Shown: one piece after another, positions 11,680 through 23,240 of the stretch | How positions within the stretch are numbered: the first letter of the stretch is position 1 | Layout: every line of letters starts with the position of its first letter | Assembly (NCBI RefSeq): GCF_000003605.2 | Contig: NW_003105107.1 | Span: 208,288-271,282, forward strand | Direction of reading: 5' to 3' | Length of the DNA stretch: 62,995 bases | DNA from: Saccoglossus kowalevskii | Lineage: Eukaryota; Hemichordata; Enteropneusta; Harrimaniidae | Program-made: the position numbers and the translations under genes | Notes under the pieces: model-generated | Told to the model about the DNA's origin: nothing | The model's input: the letters and a program-made list of their open reading frames with translations, nothing else | Database searches by the model: none

Positions 11680-11883
11680 TCATTTTCCAACAGACAAACA
11701 AAATCTGAGGGAATGATGTGTAATGGTATCAACAAGGATTTGCAACTCTGTTCCTTGTGGTGCACGCTGTGATTTTTTTATATCTGATACCTTAGTGATC
11801 TTAGAGTTAGTATCAACAAATTCCTTTATTACATTTGTGTAAGGAATATTGCCATACAAGTTTTGGCAGATGTCTCTAAGTTT
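11680..11883 (-). CDS. Unidentified exon, possibly terminal (67 residues)
   Basis: A clean minus-strand frame begins right after a good 3' splice site (TTATTCACAG, exon from 11883) in phase 0 and runs 67 codons to a TGA at 11680-11682. It starts KLRDICQNLYGNIPYTNVIK and is mostly hydrophilic with balanced charge, so it looks like true protein. I do not recognise the family. The preceding exon would lie at higher coordinates, where the next recognisable item is a LINE, so this is either the tail of a small host gene or part of a mobile-element ORF. A further minus-strand frame at 11622-11401 also starts near a splice-like CCAG, but without clear content. Confidence 0.35.
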   Translation of the reverse strand, partial: KLRDICQNLYGNIPYTNVIKEFVDTNSKITKVSDIKKSQRAPQGTELQILVDTITHHSLRFCLSVGK

Positions 11884-12530
11884 CTGTGAATAATAAAAGA
11901 AAATGTTATACTTAGTATTGTCTATAAAATTATGAGAACTTTAAAGGGTTACATATGGTATTCTATGGTGTGAACTGAAGTCACATGTCCACGATGTGTT
12001 TGTATGTTATATTACAACTGTAAATTCTTTTAGTCGCATGTAGTGTGATATTATGATAGTTCCTATGCATTTACCACAAATAATTGGTGTTATTTAGTTA
12101 ATTAACTTACATCTCTTAATACTAGAGTCAGTTTACTGAACATTGAACTTGTTATTGCCAAACTGTTATGGCCTCCTAACGATGTATAGATAGAAATCAT
12201 GAAGTCTGCCCCTCCCAGTCGTGAGAATTTATTTATTTATTTCATCAGAATGACCATATTTACAGAACTTAAAAAAAATATGATGATTATAGTTCTGGTG
12301 TGGAAATAGTTCAGTTCATGGCTCAGACTGCCAGGTAGAAATTGACAAAGTACTGGTAAAGGAAAGGAAAATTACTATTTACATAACGAAAAGTGATCTA
12401 TAAGATTTAGATATAAACATGAAGAAAATATTATGTATAATAATAATATAATCGAACTACTGGTACTACGAATTTATATGCAGAAGAAGAAAAAATGCAG
12501 AGAAGTGGGAAGTAATCAAATAATTTAACA
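11884..12530. other. No recognised feature
   Basis: AT-rich spacer; simple (TTTA)n-like run near 12230. No supported genes. Confidence 0.5.
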
Positions 12531-12534
12531 AAGC

Positions 12535-12990
12535 AAATAATGTTTCATTTCGTATTTAAATTCGTTTCTGTTGTTGATATTTTTGAGGGAGTCTGAAAGT
12601 AAATTCCAGTGTTTTACTTCAGCAAATTTAAAATTATGTTGTGAAACTAAGTTGAGCAACAGGAATTGACAAATTACCGCTAGATACTGACCTTGTGGGA
12701 AAGCAATGTGGGTAATCATTTACATACTTATTGCGGCTATGTGCATATATGTAGTGTTTAAGGTCAAAGATAAATAGCCAGGTTTGTAATTTACAATGTT
12801 TGTGAATATCAAGTATGTGTATGTGAATAAAAAGAGGAGCAGAATGTGCTTTAAAGTGCGAGAAGGTGATAAGGCGCACAACTTTTTTGTAAGAATAGAA
12901 ATCAATGAAGAAAATAAATACATACATGATTACTACCTTATAAGACAGCAGGTGTTCTTTGAGTGCTTCAGACATTGACTGATCTTTTTC
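12535..12990 (-). pseudogene. CR1/Jockey-like LINE, C-terminal end of ORF2
   Basis: Two overlapping minus-strand frames carry the signature tail of CR1/Rex-type ORF2: ILDIHKHCKLQTWLFIFDL, then HCFPTRSVSSGNLSIPVAQL, then VKHWNLLSDSLKNINNRNEF. The last corresponds to the 'iWNsLPdslk...s...FK..lk..Ll' ending known from that group. One frame change separates the last block. The RT core is missing because a second LINE occupies the DNA immediately upstream (13012 on), so this copy is 5'-truncated or was broken by that insertion. Confidence 0.65.
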
Positions 12991-13011
12991 AGAACAGAAC
13001 ACCACTAGTAG

Positions 13012-14870
13012 GTAGGCATCCCTCCGTCTCGGGAGACGATGGGTTTGCGCCCAGTGAGTCGCTCACTCAGTCTTGTTGAGAGCAGTGGCGGGCATGACTC
13101 AGCAGCCCGATCTTGCGTGACAGACTCTGCCGCAGTTAACGCACACATAATTTGAAGGTGGATGTGTTGCTTGGTTCTGCTGCCTGTCTTTCCTTCTTGC
13201 ACTTCACTCCTCCAACTGTTGCTTTCTCTTTTCCTCGCCTGACTCCCTCTCTCACTGCCTGTCTCCACCCACTGCGGTCATCCGCAAGCCATTCCCAGGA
13301 ATTTGGATCGATGCCTGTCAGTTTCAAGTTACGCTTGCAGACATCCTTAAAACATAGAACTGGATGTCCTGTTGGTCGACGGCCAGAAGCCAGCTCGCCG
13401 TACATGGTATGTGGCCGTCATCCATCCTGTGTACATGACCAAGCCATCGCAAACGGCGCTGACAGAGCTTAAGATGCATACTGAGAGAGCCAGCTTTCTC
13501 CAGCACTGCGACATCCTGCCACGTGATGCCGAGAATATGTCGGAAACAACGACTGTGGAAGTTTTCCAGGCGGTTCTCTTGTCTGGCGTATGTCGTTCAG
13601 GATTTGCTGCCGTACAGTAGGCTGCTGAGCACACACGCCTGGTAGACTTTGAGTTTGGTGTTCAGAGTTAGCTGGTGGATTCCCCACACTTTCTTACTCT
13701 GTTGTGCCATCACGGCGGCAGCTTTGGCGATGCGTTTGTCAATTTCAGTGACAAGTTGCTGGTGATGGTGGAGCCCAGGGTTGGTGAAGTGGTCGGCGAG
13801 GACCTAACTGTCGATGCTGATTGTTGGTGGTAAGAAGGGGACGTCCTGGCTCATAACATATGTTTTCTTGATGCTGATTGTCAGCCCGAACTCCTTGCAG
13901 GCATAGGAGAACCTGTTAATCAGTCGCTGAAGGTCTTCCTCAGTGTGTGAACTCAGAGCTGCATCGTCTGCAAACAGCATCTCCCTGATGAGGACTGTGC
14001 GGACCTTAGTTTTTGCCTTTAGGTGAGCCAAATTGAACAGCTTGCCATCACTTCTGGTGTGCAAGTGTACTCCTTCTGTAGACTGTCCGAATGCAAAGTT
14101 TAACTGTAGAGAGAAAAATACACCGAATAAAGTTGGTGCAAGGACACAGCCTTGTTTCACGCCACCCTGTATCGGGAAGGGTTCTGAGGCTTTGCCGTCA
14201 AAGCTTACGATGCCCTTCATATTATTGTGGAAAGCGGCAGTGATACTGAGCAATTGGGGTGGACAGCCAATTTTCTTCAGCAGCTGGAACAGACCTTTCC
14301 TGCTAATGAGGTCAAATGAATGCGATGTAAAGAGGCATCTCCTGTTCACGGCATTTTTTCCTGGAGCTGACGCACCGAGAAAATCATGTCCACTGTCGAC
14401 CTGTTGGCCCTAAAGCCACACTGCGACTCTGGATATATCCTTTCAGCGAAGATTTTCAGACGAGCCAGGACGACACGTGCGAAGACTTTACCCACAATAC
14501 TCAGTAGAAAGATGCTCTTGTAGTTGTTAGTCACTGCGATCGCCCTTGTTTTTGTAGAGGGTGATGATCTTGGCATCGCGCAGAGTAGCGCATGAAGTGG
14601 TTCCAACAGGGCAGGCTTTCCACACTTGATAATCTCGGGTGGAATGCTGTCTTCACCTGGTGCTTTGCCACAGACCAGAGCATTGATTGCCTTGCTGAGC
14701 TCCTCCATAGTTGGTTCAGAGTACAACTCCCCCAGAACAGGCAGCCCTTCAATTGTGCCCAGCGCTTCCTGGGTGACGGAGTTTTGTCTGGAGTAAAGTT
14801 CCAGGTAATGATCTTCCCATCTGCTTGTCCCTGTCTGTGATGACTTCTCCTGTCTTTAATTTCACACCCC
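13012..14870 (-). pseudogene. LINE reverse transcriptase remnant (RT core through C-terminus)
   Basis: On the minus strand, frames in sequence give the start of an RT domain (TDRDKQMGR, about 14850), SKAINALVCGKAPGEDSIPP and QCGFRANRSTVDMIFSVRQL (14726-14346), then the palm with GGVKQGCVLAPTLFG and the catalytic MLFADDAAL (about 13980-13955). Further along come RRLRWLGHVHRMDDG (13460 region) and GELASGRRPTGHP with FKDVCKRNLK, typical of the post-RT tail of a very widespread animal LINE group, ending in a decayed Cys/His tail near 13100. The order is complete for the RT-to-C-terminus half. Several frameshifts and stops break it, and no endonuclease is present upstream, so it is inactive. The clade is not resolved. 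Confidence 0.85.
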
Positions 14871-14945
14871 ATGTTGGAAAAGTAAAATGATGTCCAATGA
14901 CCACATTTCATAACTTCATGAAGCTATATACCTGCTTTCAATCAT

Positions 14946-15316
14946 TCAAAGAGATATGGACAACTTCAGGATTGCAACATTGGGTTCATTGTGATTAATG
15001 TTGCATTGTTGGGGCTTATGAGCAGAGAAGTACGATACATGTATATTATGCTCACCTGTGTAATTATCAGTAATACTATAGCTAAGCCTTTGTGTACACG
15101 AAGTGGTGCTTTCACAATCGGCTTTGACAGCAGACTGGTCAACCATAGATACACAATATGTGGCCTGCATATTATCTTCAACAATATGTCCATGGAATGG
15201 AAGCACCACATCAGGAGACTTCCAATATTTTCATTAATTAACTTATCCATATTTCCAAGATGTTCTTCAATACCACAAGACAAATCACTTTTCTTCGTGA
15301 AAAAATGATAATGCAT
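14946..15316 (-). pseudogene. Unidentified coding-like segment with one frameshift
   Basis: One frame starts MHYHFFTKKSDLSCGIEEHL and continues for about 40 codons. Close to 15200 a single-base shift moves the meaningful reading to a second frame with LPFHGHIVEDNMQATYCVSM and CESTTSCTQRLSYSITDNYT, open to 14946. Both parts look like real protein, and joining them requires only one indel, so I infer a recently broken ORF. It abuts the 5'-truncated LINE at 14870. I could not assign a family; a transposon-borne ORF is most likely. Confidence 0.4.
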
Positions 15317-15329
15317 CTTGACAACGATC

Positions 15330-16045
15330 TGTATGAAAAAATAGGTAGATCATTTGAAAGTATATCAAGAAAAATAATTAAATGTAGCTCGAAAAAACTG
15401 CATTTTCAAAAACAAAACGTCCAGCTTTCAGTCAGCTATTCAAATCAACAGTAGAATAAAATGAACATGCACCAAAGACTGCATCAACACTTAATTTCTT
15501 TATACAATCTGATACCAATCACAATTTATTTAATTCCTCTACCAAATTTTTCCTAAAATCATTCCCAATAGATCTTTTGATGGAATATTTTAAAATTTTG
15601 CCCATATAAAAAATTATCATTAAGAGAAAGTGAATTATACAATAGAAATGAAAGAGGCGAGTAAACAGTTACACTAAGATGCATAATTGTAATTTTCAAA
15701 CCCATAAGTCTGACACAAGGCAATGAAATAGGATCATCTCTAGTGACTGCACACAAATACTGCCAGCCATAATAAATGCTATTTTTTCCCACCAAATCCA
15801 TACACTACAAGTGTGGTGTATATTCTTTTTGGCTAATAATTAATTCTAAATACAGCATATCCCAAGTCAAGGAGCATCACATCTTGTTTAGTTTGCACCA
15901 ACGGCACCTATAAGTACCTCTAGAACTACAGAATTGCCACTGACCAAACACCGGTACCTAGGAAATCAAAACCCTTTTTTTTACAAAAAGATGACTAAAA
16001 TATCCATTAAAAATAGAAATTAAACTTATTGTCACAAAACGAACA
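15330..16045. other. No recognised feature
   Basis: AT-rich spacer without supported features. Confidence 0.5.
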
Positions 16046-16140
16046 GTCTGCCTTCAAAGCAGATATAAATTTAATCTGCCCTAGAGGCAGAAGTGAAATT
16101 ATAACTAGTTTGACTAATATTAAAACATGTCTGCCTTCAG
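16046..16140. repeat. TCTGCC-hairpin repeat (repeat B), locus 1
   Basis: One full unit plus the beginning of the next of a repeat also found at 20256-20450. The unit starts GTCTGCCTTCAAAGCAGATA, contains the complementary words TCTGCC...GGCAGA, and closes with ACTAGTTTGACTAATATTAA. Spacing between unit starts here is 83 bp. Confidence 0.75.
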
Positions 16141-16738
16141 AAAAAATGGTAAACTAGTATGTACACTCACTGAATGGACAATACCGAAATTCTCTATTTG
16201 AACACTTACCAGCCCACTACAATCTTGTTATACACCAGTGGTTCGGGTTTAGCTCGTAAAGTCCTATATTGATTAAACAGTCATTTCTATGACAGCAGAG
16301 CTAAAAAGTAGTCCCTGAAAAACGGTGCAACTTATTTTTTCGTTCTGTCCTTTGTCTCAATGTTCACTGTGACTAGCATCCAATGATCTCTGTAAAAGAA
16401 AATACAGTGAAACTATCGCAGCATTGTCTCATGGAATAATAAATATTTTCTACCATTTGTGTTGGGATACAATTTTTGATTGCACTGTCAATTGAAAACC
16501 TAGTAATGAATGTTCTACACATACCATAACAAACTTTGTACAACAAATAAGTCATCAGGTTACAGGTGAAAATTATCACTACCACTGATAATGTCAAGAA
16601 CTCTCATTTGAAACTTATCAATTCTAAACTACTTACAATGTCACACTAATTATAACAATACAACCATCTGCACATGCGTACTTTTCTGGTGGACCCCCCT
16701 CCCATTTCAGAAAAATGTAAACAAAAAAGTCATCAGAG

Positions 16739-16838
16739 ATGGCAGTTCTGCTGGCAGCGCTGAAGGGTGTGGGAGAATACAGAGGTGCCTTTAACAGTGT
16801 TAGAATGAAGAGAGTGTGGTGTACAGGCCTTTTTAAAG
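16739..16838 (+). other. Candidate first coding exon (unidentified gene)
   Basis: An ATG in a favourable context (GAGATGG) opens MAVLLAALKGVGEYRGAFNS, followed by a basic stretch (VRMKRVWC), and reaches a usable donor, AAAG|GTATCA, after 33 codons (phase 1). The alternation of hydrophobic and basic residues without acids early on resembles a mitochondrial targeting peptide. No continuing exon could be identified downstream before the hAT element, so this is a weak prediction. Confidence 0.25.
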
Positions 16839-17063
16839 GTATCAATTGATGTTTTTTATAGAGTGAATAGCAAAGCTGTGGAGATGTATTTTATTCAACT
16901 GAATATTGTTTTTTTTAGAATGTACATGAATGGAAGCTGGCAAAGTAAGCATTTCAGTCACAGTCACCATAAGTATAGTGACCACCAAGTTATGTATGCT
17001 GCATCTAAACTTTGCAACAGTTAATGTGTACTAATGTAAACAACATGTAGTTTCTTTTCTCGT

Positions 17064-17700
17064 TAGACTGGCCCAGCTGTGGTGATTTTCTTTTCAGTTA
17101 ACAAAATTGGAAAAATAGTTTTGCAAAAGGTGGGGTGAACGCAAAACCACCACAGACTGGTCTTATTTACAGCGAATCTGTTGCTATTATTTATTCATGA
17201 TATGCAGTGACATCACTACACGGATACAGAAAAGGAGTGGGGCGTGCATGGTGCACAATGAGGTAACATTGTAGGTCTTCTGTGCAGATCGCGCTTCACT
17301 GTAACCCAGGCGAGATAAAGCTACACGCAGGCTACTTCTCTTCATTAGAATAATTTGTATGGAACATTATAAATAGTAATTTGTTTGTTATGATTGACGA
17401 TCGAGAAACTTGAAGAAAAGTGAAGCCTTAAGGTACAAAGGTTAACTAGATAGATATAGTTTAAAGGTCAAATTACTCTGATTGGATAACGTTCTTGCCT
17501 GTCATTCTGCTCATTAACATAAAAACTAGTATGAAAACACACTAGTTCCTGCTTTCACCACAGAGGGCGCGGCAAAAACGTCCAGTCTTGGTGATTTCGC
17601 GGTTACAGGTGATTTAGCGTTAACACCTCCATTTCGCTATTTTTTTATTATTTAATTTTAAATTTAAAAAGAAATAAATTGCCCAGACTGTGCCAGTCTA
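17064..17700. mobile_element. Non-autonomous hAT-like element, copy 1 (637 bp)
   Basis: The ends are inverted: TAGACTGGCCCAGCTG at the left, TGTGCCAGTCTA at the right. Flanking 8-mers TTTCTCGT (17056-17063) and TTTCTAGT (17701-17708) differ at one position and look like an 8-bp target duplication, the hAT hallmark. Both sub-terminal blocks recur in reverse orientation at 41730-43048, and a relative lies at 40554-41107. No transposase is encoded; such elements depend on enzyme supplied elsewhere. Confidence 0.75.
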
Positions 17701-17731
17701 TTTCTAGTATATATTGTGTGAAGTATGACTC

Positions 17732-18000
17732 AAGTTTGGAGAGGTTCAATACACAAGACCTTTTATAACTCACTACTTAATTATTCATATATGCAAATCA
17801 GAACTAAATTCACATTTTGTCTTAACCAGGACTGTAAGTTCATCATGCACACAAAGTTTGCAGAGGATCAGTAGACAAGTCATTGAGTTGTCACTCACTA
17901 CAAGCTTGGAACGAATCAGTGCACAAGTCTTGGAGCTCTGTCGGGAATACCAATTAACTAATAATATATGTAAATTAGAACTCAATTCACATGTCCTTTT
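17732..18000. repeat. Degenerate tandem repeats beside hAT copy 1
   Basis: Three related starts at 17732 (AAGTTTGGAGAGGTTCAAT), 17853 (AAGTTTGCAGAGGATCAGT) and 17902 (AAGCTTGGAACGAATCAGT), each followed by ACAAG. The blocks after the first and third also resemble each other (ATATGCAAATCAGAACTAAA / ATATGTAAATTAGAACTCAA). A duplicated spacer rather than coding DNA. Confidence 0.5.
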
Positions 18001-18199
18001 ACTAATATATTGCTTACCAAAGCACATTAAAATAATCATGAACTAGCAATTTATTATATACATACCTATTTACAATATGAATAGTTATGCATAAGTGGGA
18101 CTTCTCAAATATATCAACCTTTTTAATTCATTTCTGGATATGTTTCGATTTTCTGTCGAATACATAGTCAAAAAATTACATCAACAGCTTATAATTTCA

Positions 18200-18548
18200 T
18201 CCTAAAACTTGAAGTTGTATTATTATACCAGTGAAATAACACTGATGCCCCATAGGGCTCTGTCTACAAAAACACATTAATACATTAGATAAAGGATAAT
18301 CATCTTGTGGAGAATCGCTTCTCTTTTCAATAATGAAGACTGGTTCTTTATGTGCACTGGTAACCGATGTCTTATTACATCCCATCCGAAGGAGGCCATT
18401 CTCTCTACCTTAATGCTGCGAGTCTGGCAAGTAGGCAGAATGTACTCATTTTCAACTCCTGAGTGAGCAGCTGGCCATTGAGTTGAACCCACAACCTCTC
18501 TGGTACAAGGCAGGACCGCCAACCATTAAGCCAAGCACATTCTGCCCA
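18200..18548 (-). mobile_element. tRNA-derived SINE
   Basis: On the minus strand an A-box match, TGGCTTAATGG (18533-18523), is followed about 44 bases later by a B-box match, GGTTCAACTC (18489-18480), the internal RNA polymerase III promoter of a tRNA-like head. A body follows with CTTCGGATGGGATGTAATAA and GCACATAAAGAACCAG, wording typical of the conserved central part of widespread invertebrate/deuterostome SINEs. The head cannot fold as a functional tRNA by eye. The 3' end is approximate. Confidence 0.65.
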
Positions 18549-20255
18549 GATACGTACATACTGACTGTCAAACCATTCTGAATGTAGTGCCGTTTTGCCT
18601 ACATCAGATTCTTTTTGCTGAAAAAGTACATGTTCACTGAACTTTTCATGCAGTATTATATTTTCAAAAAAACAATATTTAAAAGACCACCCCCTCAAAT
18701 TTGTGGGGATGTAAATTTCTTAGGGATATCCCAGTTATAAGCCCAGAACCCCTAAATATTTGCAAACTTTTAACACATTCTAGAAAAGCTGGCAATGTAA
18801 ATAGGATATTGGGTACAAGTTTTTGAAAAAAGGGTAACAATGTTTGTCATCAAAAATTTATAATAAAAAAATTCACCACAAATAGAAAATGTTATATGTT
18901 ACCTACTACCTCAAGTATCTGTATGACAAATATCAAAGTATTCTGACCATAGTTCTGAAGAAATTGTTAAAAATGATGCTTTTGACCCATATTGCATAAT
19001 TATAGGTAGATCGTCTTCTCATGAACACATTTCCAACTACAATCCCTAAGCCACCTACACACCAAAAATCAAGGTAAACGATTAAGCAATTTTAAGAAGA
19101 AGTTATCCACGCCCGTCGGACAGACAGATGCCGGAAAATTCATCATCCCATTATCTCAGGAATTCATTAAGCTAAAAATGATAATACCTTCATAATGTCA
19201 GAATACTTCAAATTCAACATTTGTACCTTAGACATGCGTTTATGACTGTCATTCAACTTGGAAGTTTTCTTCAATACACTGACATCAGCATGTTTAATTG
19301 ATATACCTTTGATATAGCATAAAGTTCTTTCTAATAATGCAAAAATAAAAATAATTAATATTGGTCCACCTGATAATAAAAAATAATCATTTAATTCCTC
19401 ATCTGCATGGATTTATATTTTAGAGTGTCAACCCCCTCTCCAATAAGAATGCATAAATATATTATAACAAGTTCCAAAACTAGGTCAGTGTCAAATACCC
19501 CCCCCCCCCAAAAAAAAAGCAGGATGGCCCGATGTACGAGTGAATTCGATTTATGACAACAGAATCGAAGCACAGACAGTACGTGGTTTCAAAACCATTA
19601 CAATTTAATTGATAAAAAATTGTTTTCAAATGACAGAACAGATGAAATTTTTCAATTTTTAGTATAAGTTGTATGTATAGATTATTAGAATCGGCAGAAT
19701 TAATGCACAGGTATTTACTGCTGCTAACTTACAGTATAATTCAGTCAATTGCTTTTTTTCTCTATGAAGTTAATCTGTATACAGTATAGCACAATTAATG
19801 ACTGCGCAGATGATTTTCTAATGTCCTTGAAGCCAAGTACTATATAAACTTATTATACATGTACCTTGGTAATGTTAACTAAAGCATACCTTCAAAACAA
19901 GTATGACAATAGTATGTCCTACTTTTTTCCACCTCTCTTTTGGTGTTATTAACGCAGGGTGTGAAACCATTCATTGCAGATGTTGCATTTTACACAGAAT
20001 TCACTCCTGTACACTTTTCTGCAAATACATACTCTTTCATTGTCCATTATCTATGTAAATAGATATTTTGAAAATAGATGAAATATTGACTTCAATCAAA
20101 TTTTAAAGGGGAAGTTTAAATCCTGAGAATTGTATTTAATGTTTATTTGAATAAGAGTGGTAGTCTTTGTTTTCTATCACATCAAGATAAATCCAATTAA
20201 AAACATTCCCATTTAAATGTTATTATTAACTATATGTTTCACTATCTTAGTTCTA
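18549..20255. other. No recognised feature
   Basis: AT-rich spacer with a C-then-A homopolymer run near 19498-19518. No supported genes. Confidence 0.5.
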
Positions 20256-20450
20256 GTCTGCCTGCAGAGCAGAAATAAATTGGATCTGCCCTGGAGGCAG
20301 ATTAGATTATAGCCTTTCATCAACTAGACTAATATTAATATCTGTCTGCCTTCAATGCAAATATAAATTGAATCTGCCATAGAGGCAGAAATGAAATTAT
20401 AGCATACACTAACTAGTTTGACTAATATTAATACCTGTCTGCCTTTAATA
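20256..20450. repeat. TCTGCC-hairpin repeat (repeat B), locus 2
   Basis: Unit starts at 20256, 20344 and 20437 give periods of 88 and 93 bp. Each unit carries GCAGA...TCTGCC...GGCAGA self-complementary words and ends CTAGTTTGACTAATATTAAT or a close variant. Same family as 16046-16140. Confidence 0.8.
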
Positions 20451-21089
20451 TCAAGATTTGTTGTGCGATACAGTGCAAGCGTGGTCAGGCAATGGTCTAT
20501 ATCGGTTCACTGATCATAAGTGGGGATTATACGAATGGTAGAATGGCAGCAACCAAACAACATATTTACATGCATGTTGAAAATAAGTACCTACATTTCA
20601 CCACTTGCTATTATAGTTATCTTCTTTTGTTCCTGTTTGTGTACAACTTCATCAGATAATATCTGTTTAGAAGTGAAAACAAATTATTGACATGAGAGGG
20701 GACATGAAGATAATGGGTGCAAGATACTGAACATGATGTATTTATGCTATATACCGTTATTGAACATTTGTGTGATTTGAGAATTTGTTTGTATATTGTA
20801 GTTTTTCTAACTTTAGCAGTTATCATTTTGTTTGTACCTGTGCCAGGTTGTTATTATAGAATTCAGTGATATTTTGTTTTGCCAGACATCAACTTCTACT
20901 TTCTGGACTTTAATTTGGACATCTGTTGTCAATACAGTGAAATTCAATCTTCTTCGATAATTATCTGTGAATTTCATTCAACTTGCTATTATTATGCGGA
21001 AAAAAAAACAGGTCGAAAACTATCATAGAAAGTTACAAAAGATTTAACAGGTCAAGGATGGCAACTTTACGTCAAAACAGATCAGATCC

Positions 21090-23130
21090 GAGCATAGAAA
21101 GAGACAAAATGTGACAACGAGATATAACATACGCCAGATGAGTAAGAGTATAGGTAGTGAAACTGACAGAGTCTTGAGTGTTTTGGAGAAATTCTTGAAA
21201 GAAAATGATCAGAATGTAGTTAATTTATCATCAAATGACAGAGATGAGTTGGAGGTGATATATTTACAAGACTACAGAAAGACAGAAATCTTTGCAAAAT
21301 TCCCTGAAGTTTTGTTTGTTGACACAAATAGAAGCTGAATGCCTATGATTTCCATTTTAGCACTTGACTGTAATTGCAATGGCCAGGTCATTGGTCAAGC
21401 TCTGATAGCAAGAGAAACCAAGGATGTTTTGGGTAAAGTTTTTGATGTTTTCAAGAAAAACAACTCTCAACCACGACTGCTAAGATGGTTCTCATTGATA
21501 AGGACTTTATTTCTATAAAGGAGATATGGCCCATGGCATCAATATTCTATTGTTTCATGTTTTGAAGTCTTTCAAGAAAGCCATTCATATGCTAAAAGGT
21601 GTTGGACAAGAGAAGAAAGAAAGAAAACAAATGTCAACGGTTGGCTTATGCTCAGTGTCCTGAAATGTATAAAGCAATGCATGAAGAATTCATGAAAAAG
21701 TCACGTGATGAACTTATTACAACAAAAACTGGCATAGCTGCATATGCATATGGGTTCAGTATGAGCGCAAGAAATGTGCTAACCTTAGTCAACGCACAAC
21801 AAACGTTGTTGAAAGCAATCACCAAACGGTTAAGAATGACCTACATGCAAATTTACCTCTGTCAGAATGCATATAGCACATTATTAATTGGAGTCAGTGT
21901 AAAACATAATCGGTTGGATCATGATGTTTTTATAATGAAGATGACGCAATCTTATGTGCAGGGTGATACAAGTGAATTATCAAAGCAAATCCATGCTATG
22001 TGTACCCCCTACGCAGCAGACAGAGTACAACAACAGCTCCAGAATTGCATTATTGTGTTACTAAAAAAGAATGATGATTACACAGTCATGGTAGCATTAA
22101 CAGATTGCTAAAGAATATTCGGTGTGTATCAATGACAGTGGAGCAATATGTACTTGTACATTTAATTCACAAATGCAGCTTCCATGCCAGCATATTTTAG
22201 CTGTACATTTGTCCATTCATGGGATCTTTCTGAAATCTGGGTTGCACCTAGATGGCAAACAGAACAATGCAATGTCATTAATTCTAGAAAAACTGCTTTT
22301 GCAGTTGGCAGAATTGTCGAGAAGAAAACAGTGACCCGTTCTGAAAAGTTTACAGAAGTGCACAGAATATGTAGGGACATTGCAGCCTTGTCTGCTGATC
22401 TGCTCCACAGAGAATTTTGTGCCAGATATGAGTTGATAAGCAAATTACACAAGGCTATTAAAGAGGGAGTGAAACTCAATTGGAATACACCACAGGAAGA
22501 TGACGGTAATGCGAGTGAAGATTCCTTTGATGACTTTGCTACAATGTGTGCAAATGCAACGTTGCAACCATTATTAGACAAAGAGTACTCGTTTATGAAA
22601 CCACATCAAGACATCATAAAGCAAGGTTGTGGAAGAGCACATTGAACAACCTCCAGAATAACCAAAAAGCACATTGAACAACATGTTACCTCCAGAAACA
22701 CCAAACATCATGTCACTTCCAGAATCACCAAAGAGCACATCGAACAACATGTCAGCTCCAGGTTCAGAAAAGAGGAAGTCCAACAATGCGTCACTTACAG
22801 TATCATCAAAGAGTGAACCCAACAACCTGTCACCTTTATTACAGAAAGATCACATCCAGCACTACAACAATCATACAGAGCTGTTATATCACATTCTACA
22901 CTAAACCTGTCACAGCAAGCAGCTAGATTAGGGAGTATGACAAAAGAAAAACTGTTGAGACTGAGAAGTACACTGCATTTACCAATATCATAGAAACAAC
23001 TAAGAGGTCGTCCTCGTCAAAAGAAACGAACTGCCTCCACCATGAACAATAGTAGCATTTCAGCAAACAAGGTAAAAATGTCTCCAGTGAGTGTTAGTTG
23101 AAGCAGTACCAACCAATAGACGTGCACCTG
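21090..23130 (+). pseudogene. MULE/ZSWIM-type (SWIM zinc finger) transposase-derived pseudogene
   Basis: Frames in order: ELEVIYLQDYRKTEIF then FPEVLFVDTNRS (21111-21338), the strand with the first catalytic Asp of MULE-type DDE domains as kept in ZSWIM1/3-like proteins. Then GQVIGQALIARETKDVLG, and KMVLIDKDF (second Asp), then HVLKSFKKAIH. The frame 21599-22111 covers the C-terminal transposase half, and 22122 onward shows CTCTFNSQMQLPCQHILAV, a complete SWIM finger (CxCxnCxH). A Lys/Ser/Pro tail with repeated NNM.(P/A)PE-like units and an RGRPRQKKR basic motif follows. Breaks: TGA at 21336-21338, frame changes near 21520, 21570, 22115 and 22200-22330. This is a decayed MULE-family transposon ORF or a retrocopy of a ZSWIM gene; no introns or TIRs were recognised. 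Confidence 0.75.
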
Positions 23131-23240
23131 CAAAGAAATATTTAATCAAGAAAGGGTGAATAATTACGTGACGAGTATGCCTAAAAAATACATTAACAAT
23201 AATATCCAACAATTCTTAGGTAAAAACAAAAGAGCATCGC

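Noticed and set aside
13152-13472. Plus-strand ORFs across 13.0-14.8 kb
   Set aside because: They are shadows of the minus-strand LINE RT.
18480-18548. A true tRNA gene
   Set aside because: A and B boxes are present but the sequence does not fold into a cloverleaf by eye and continues into a SINE body.
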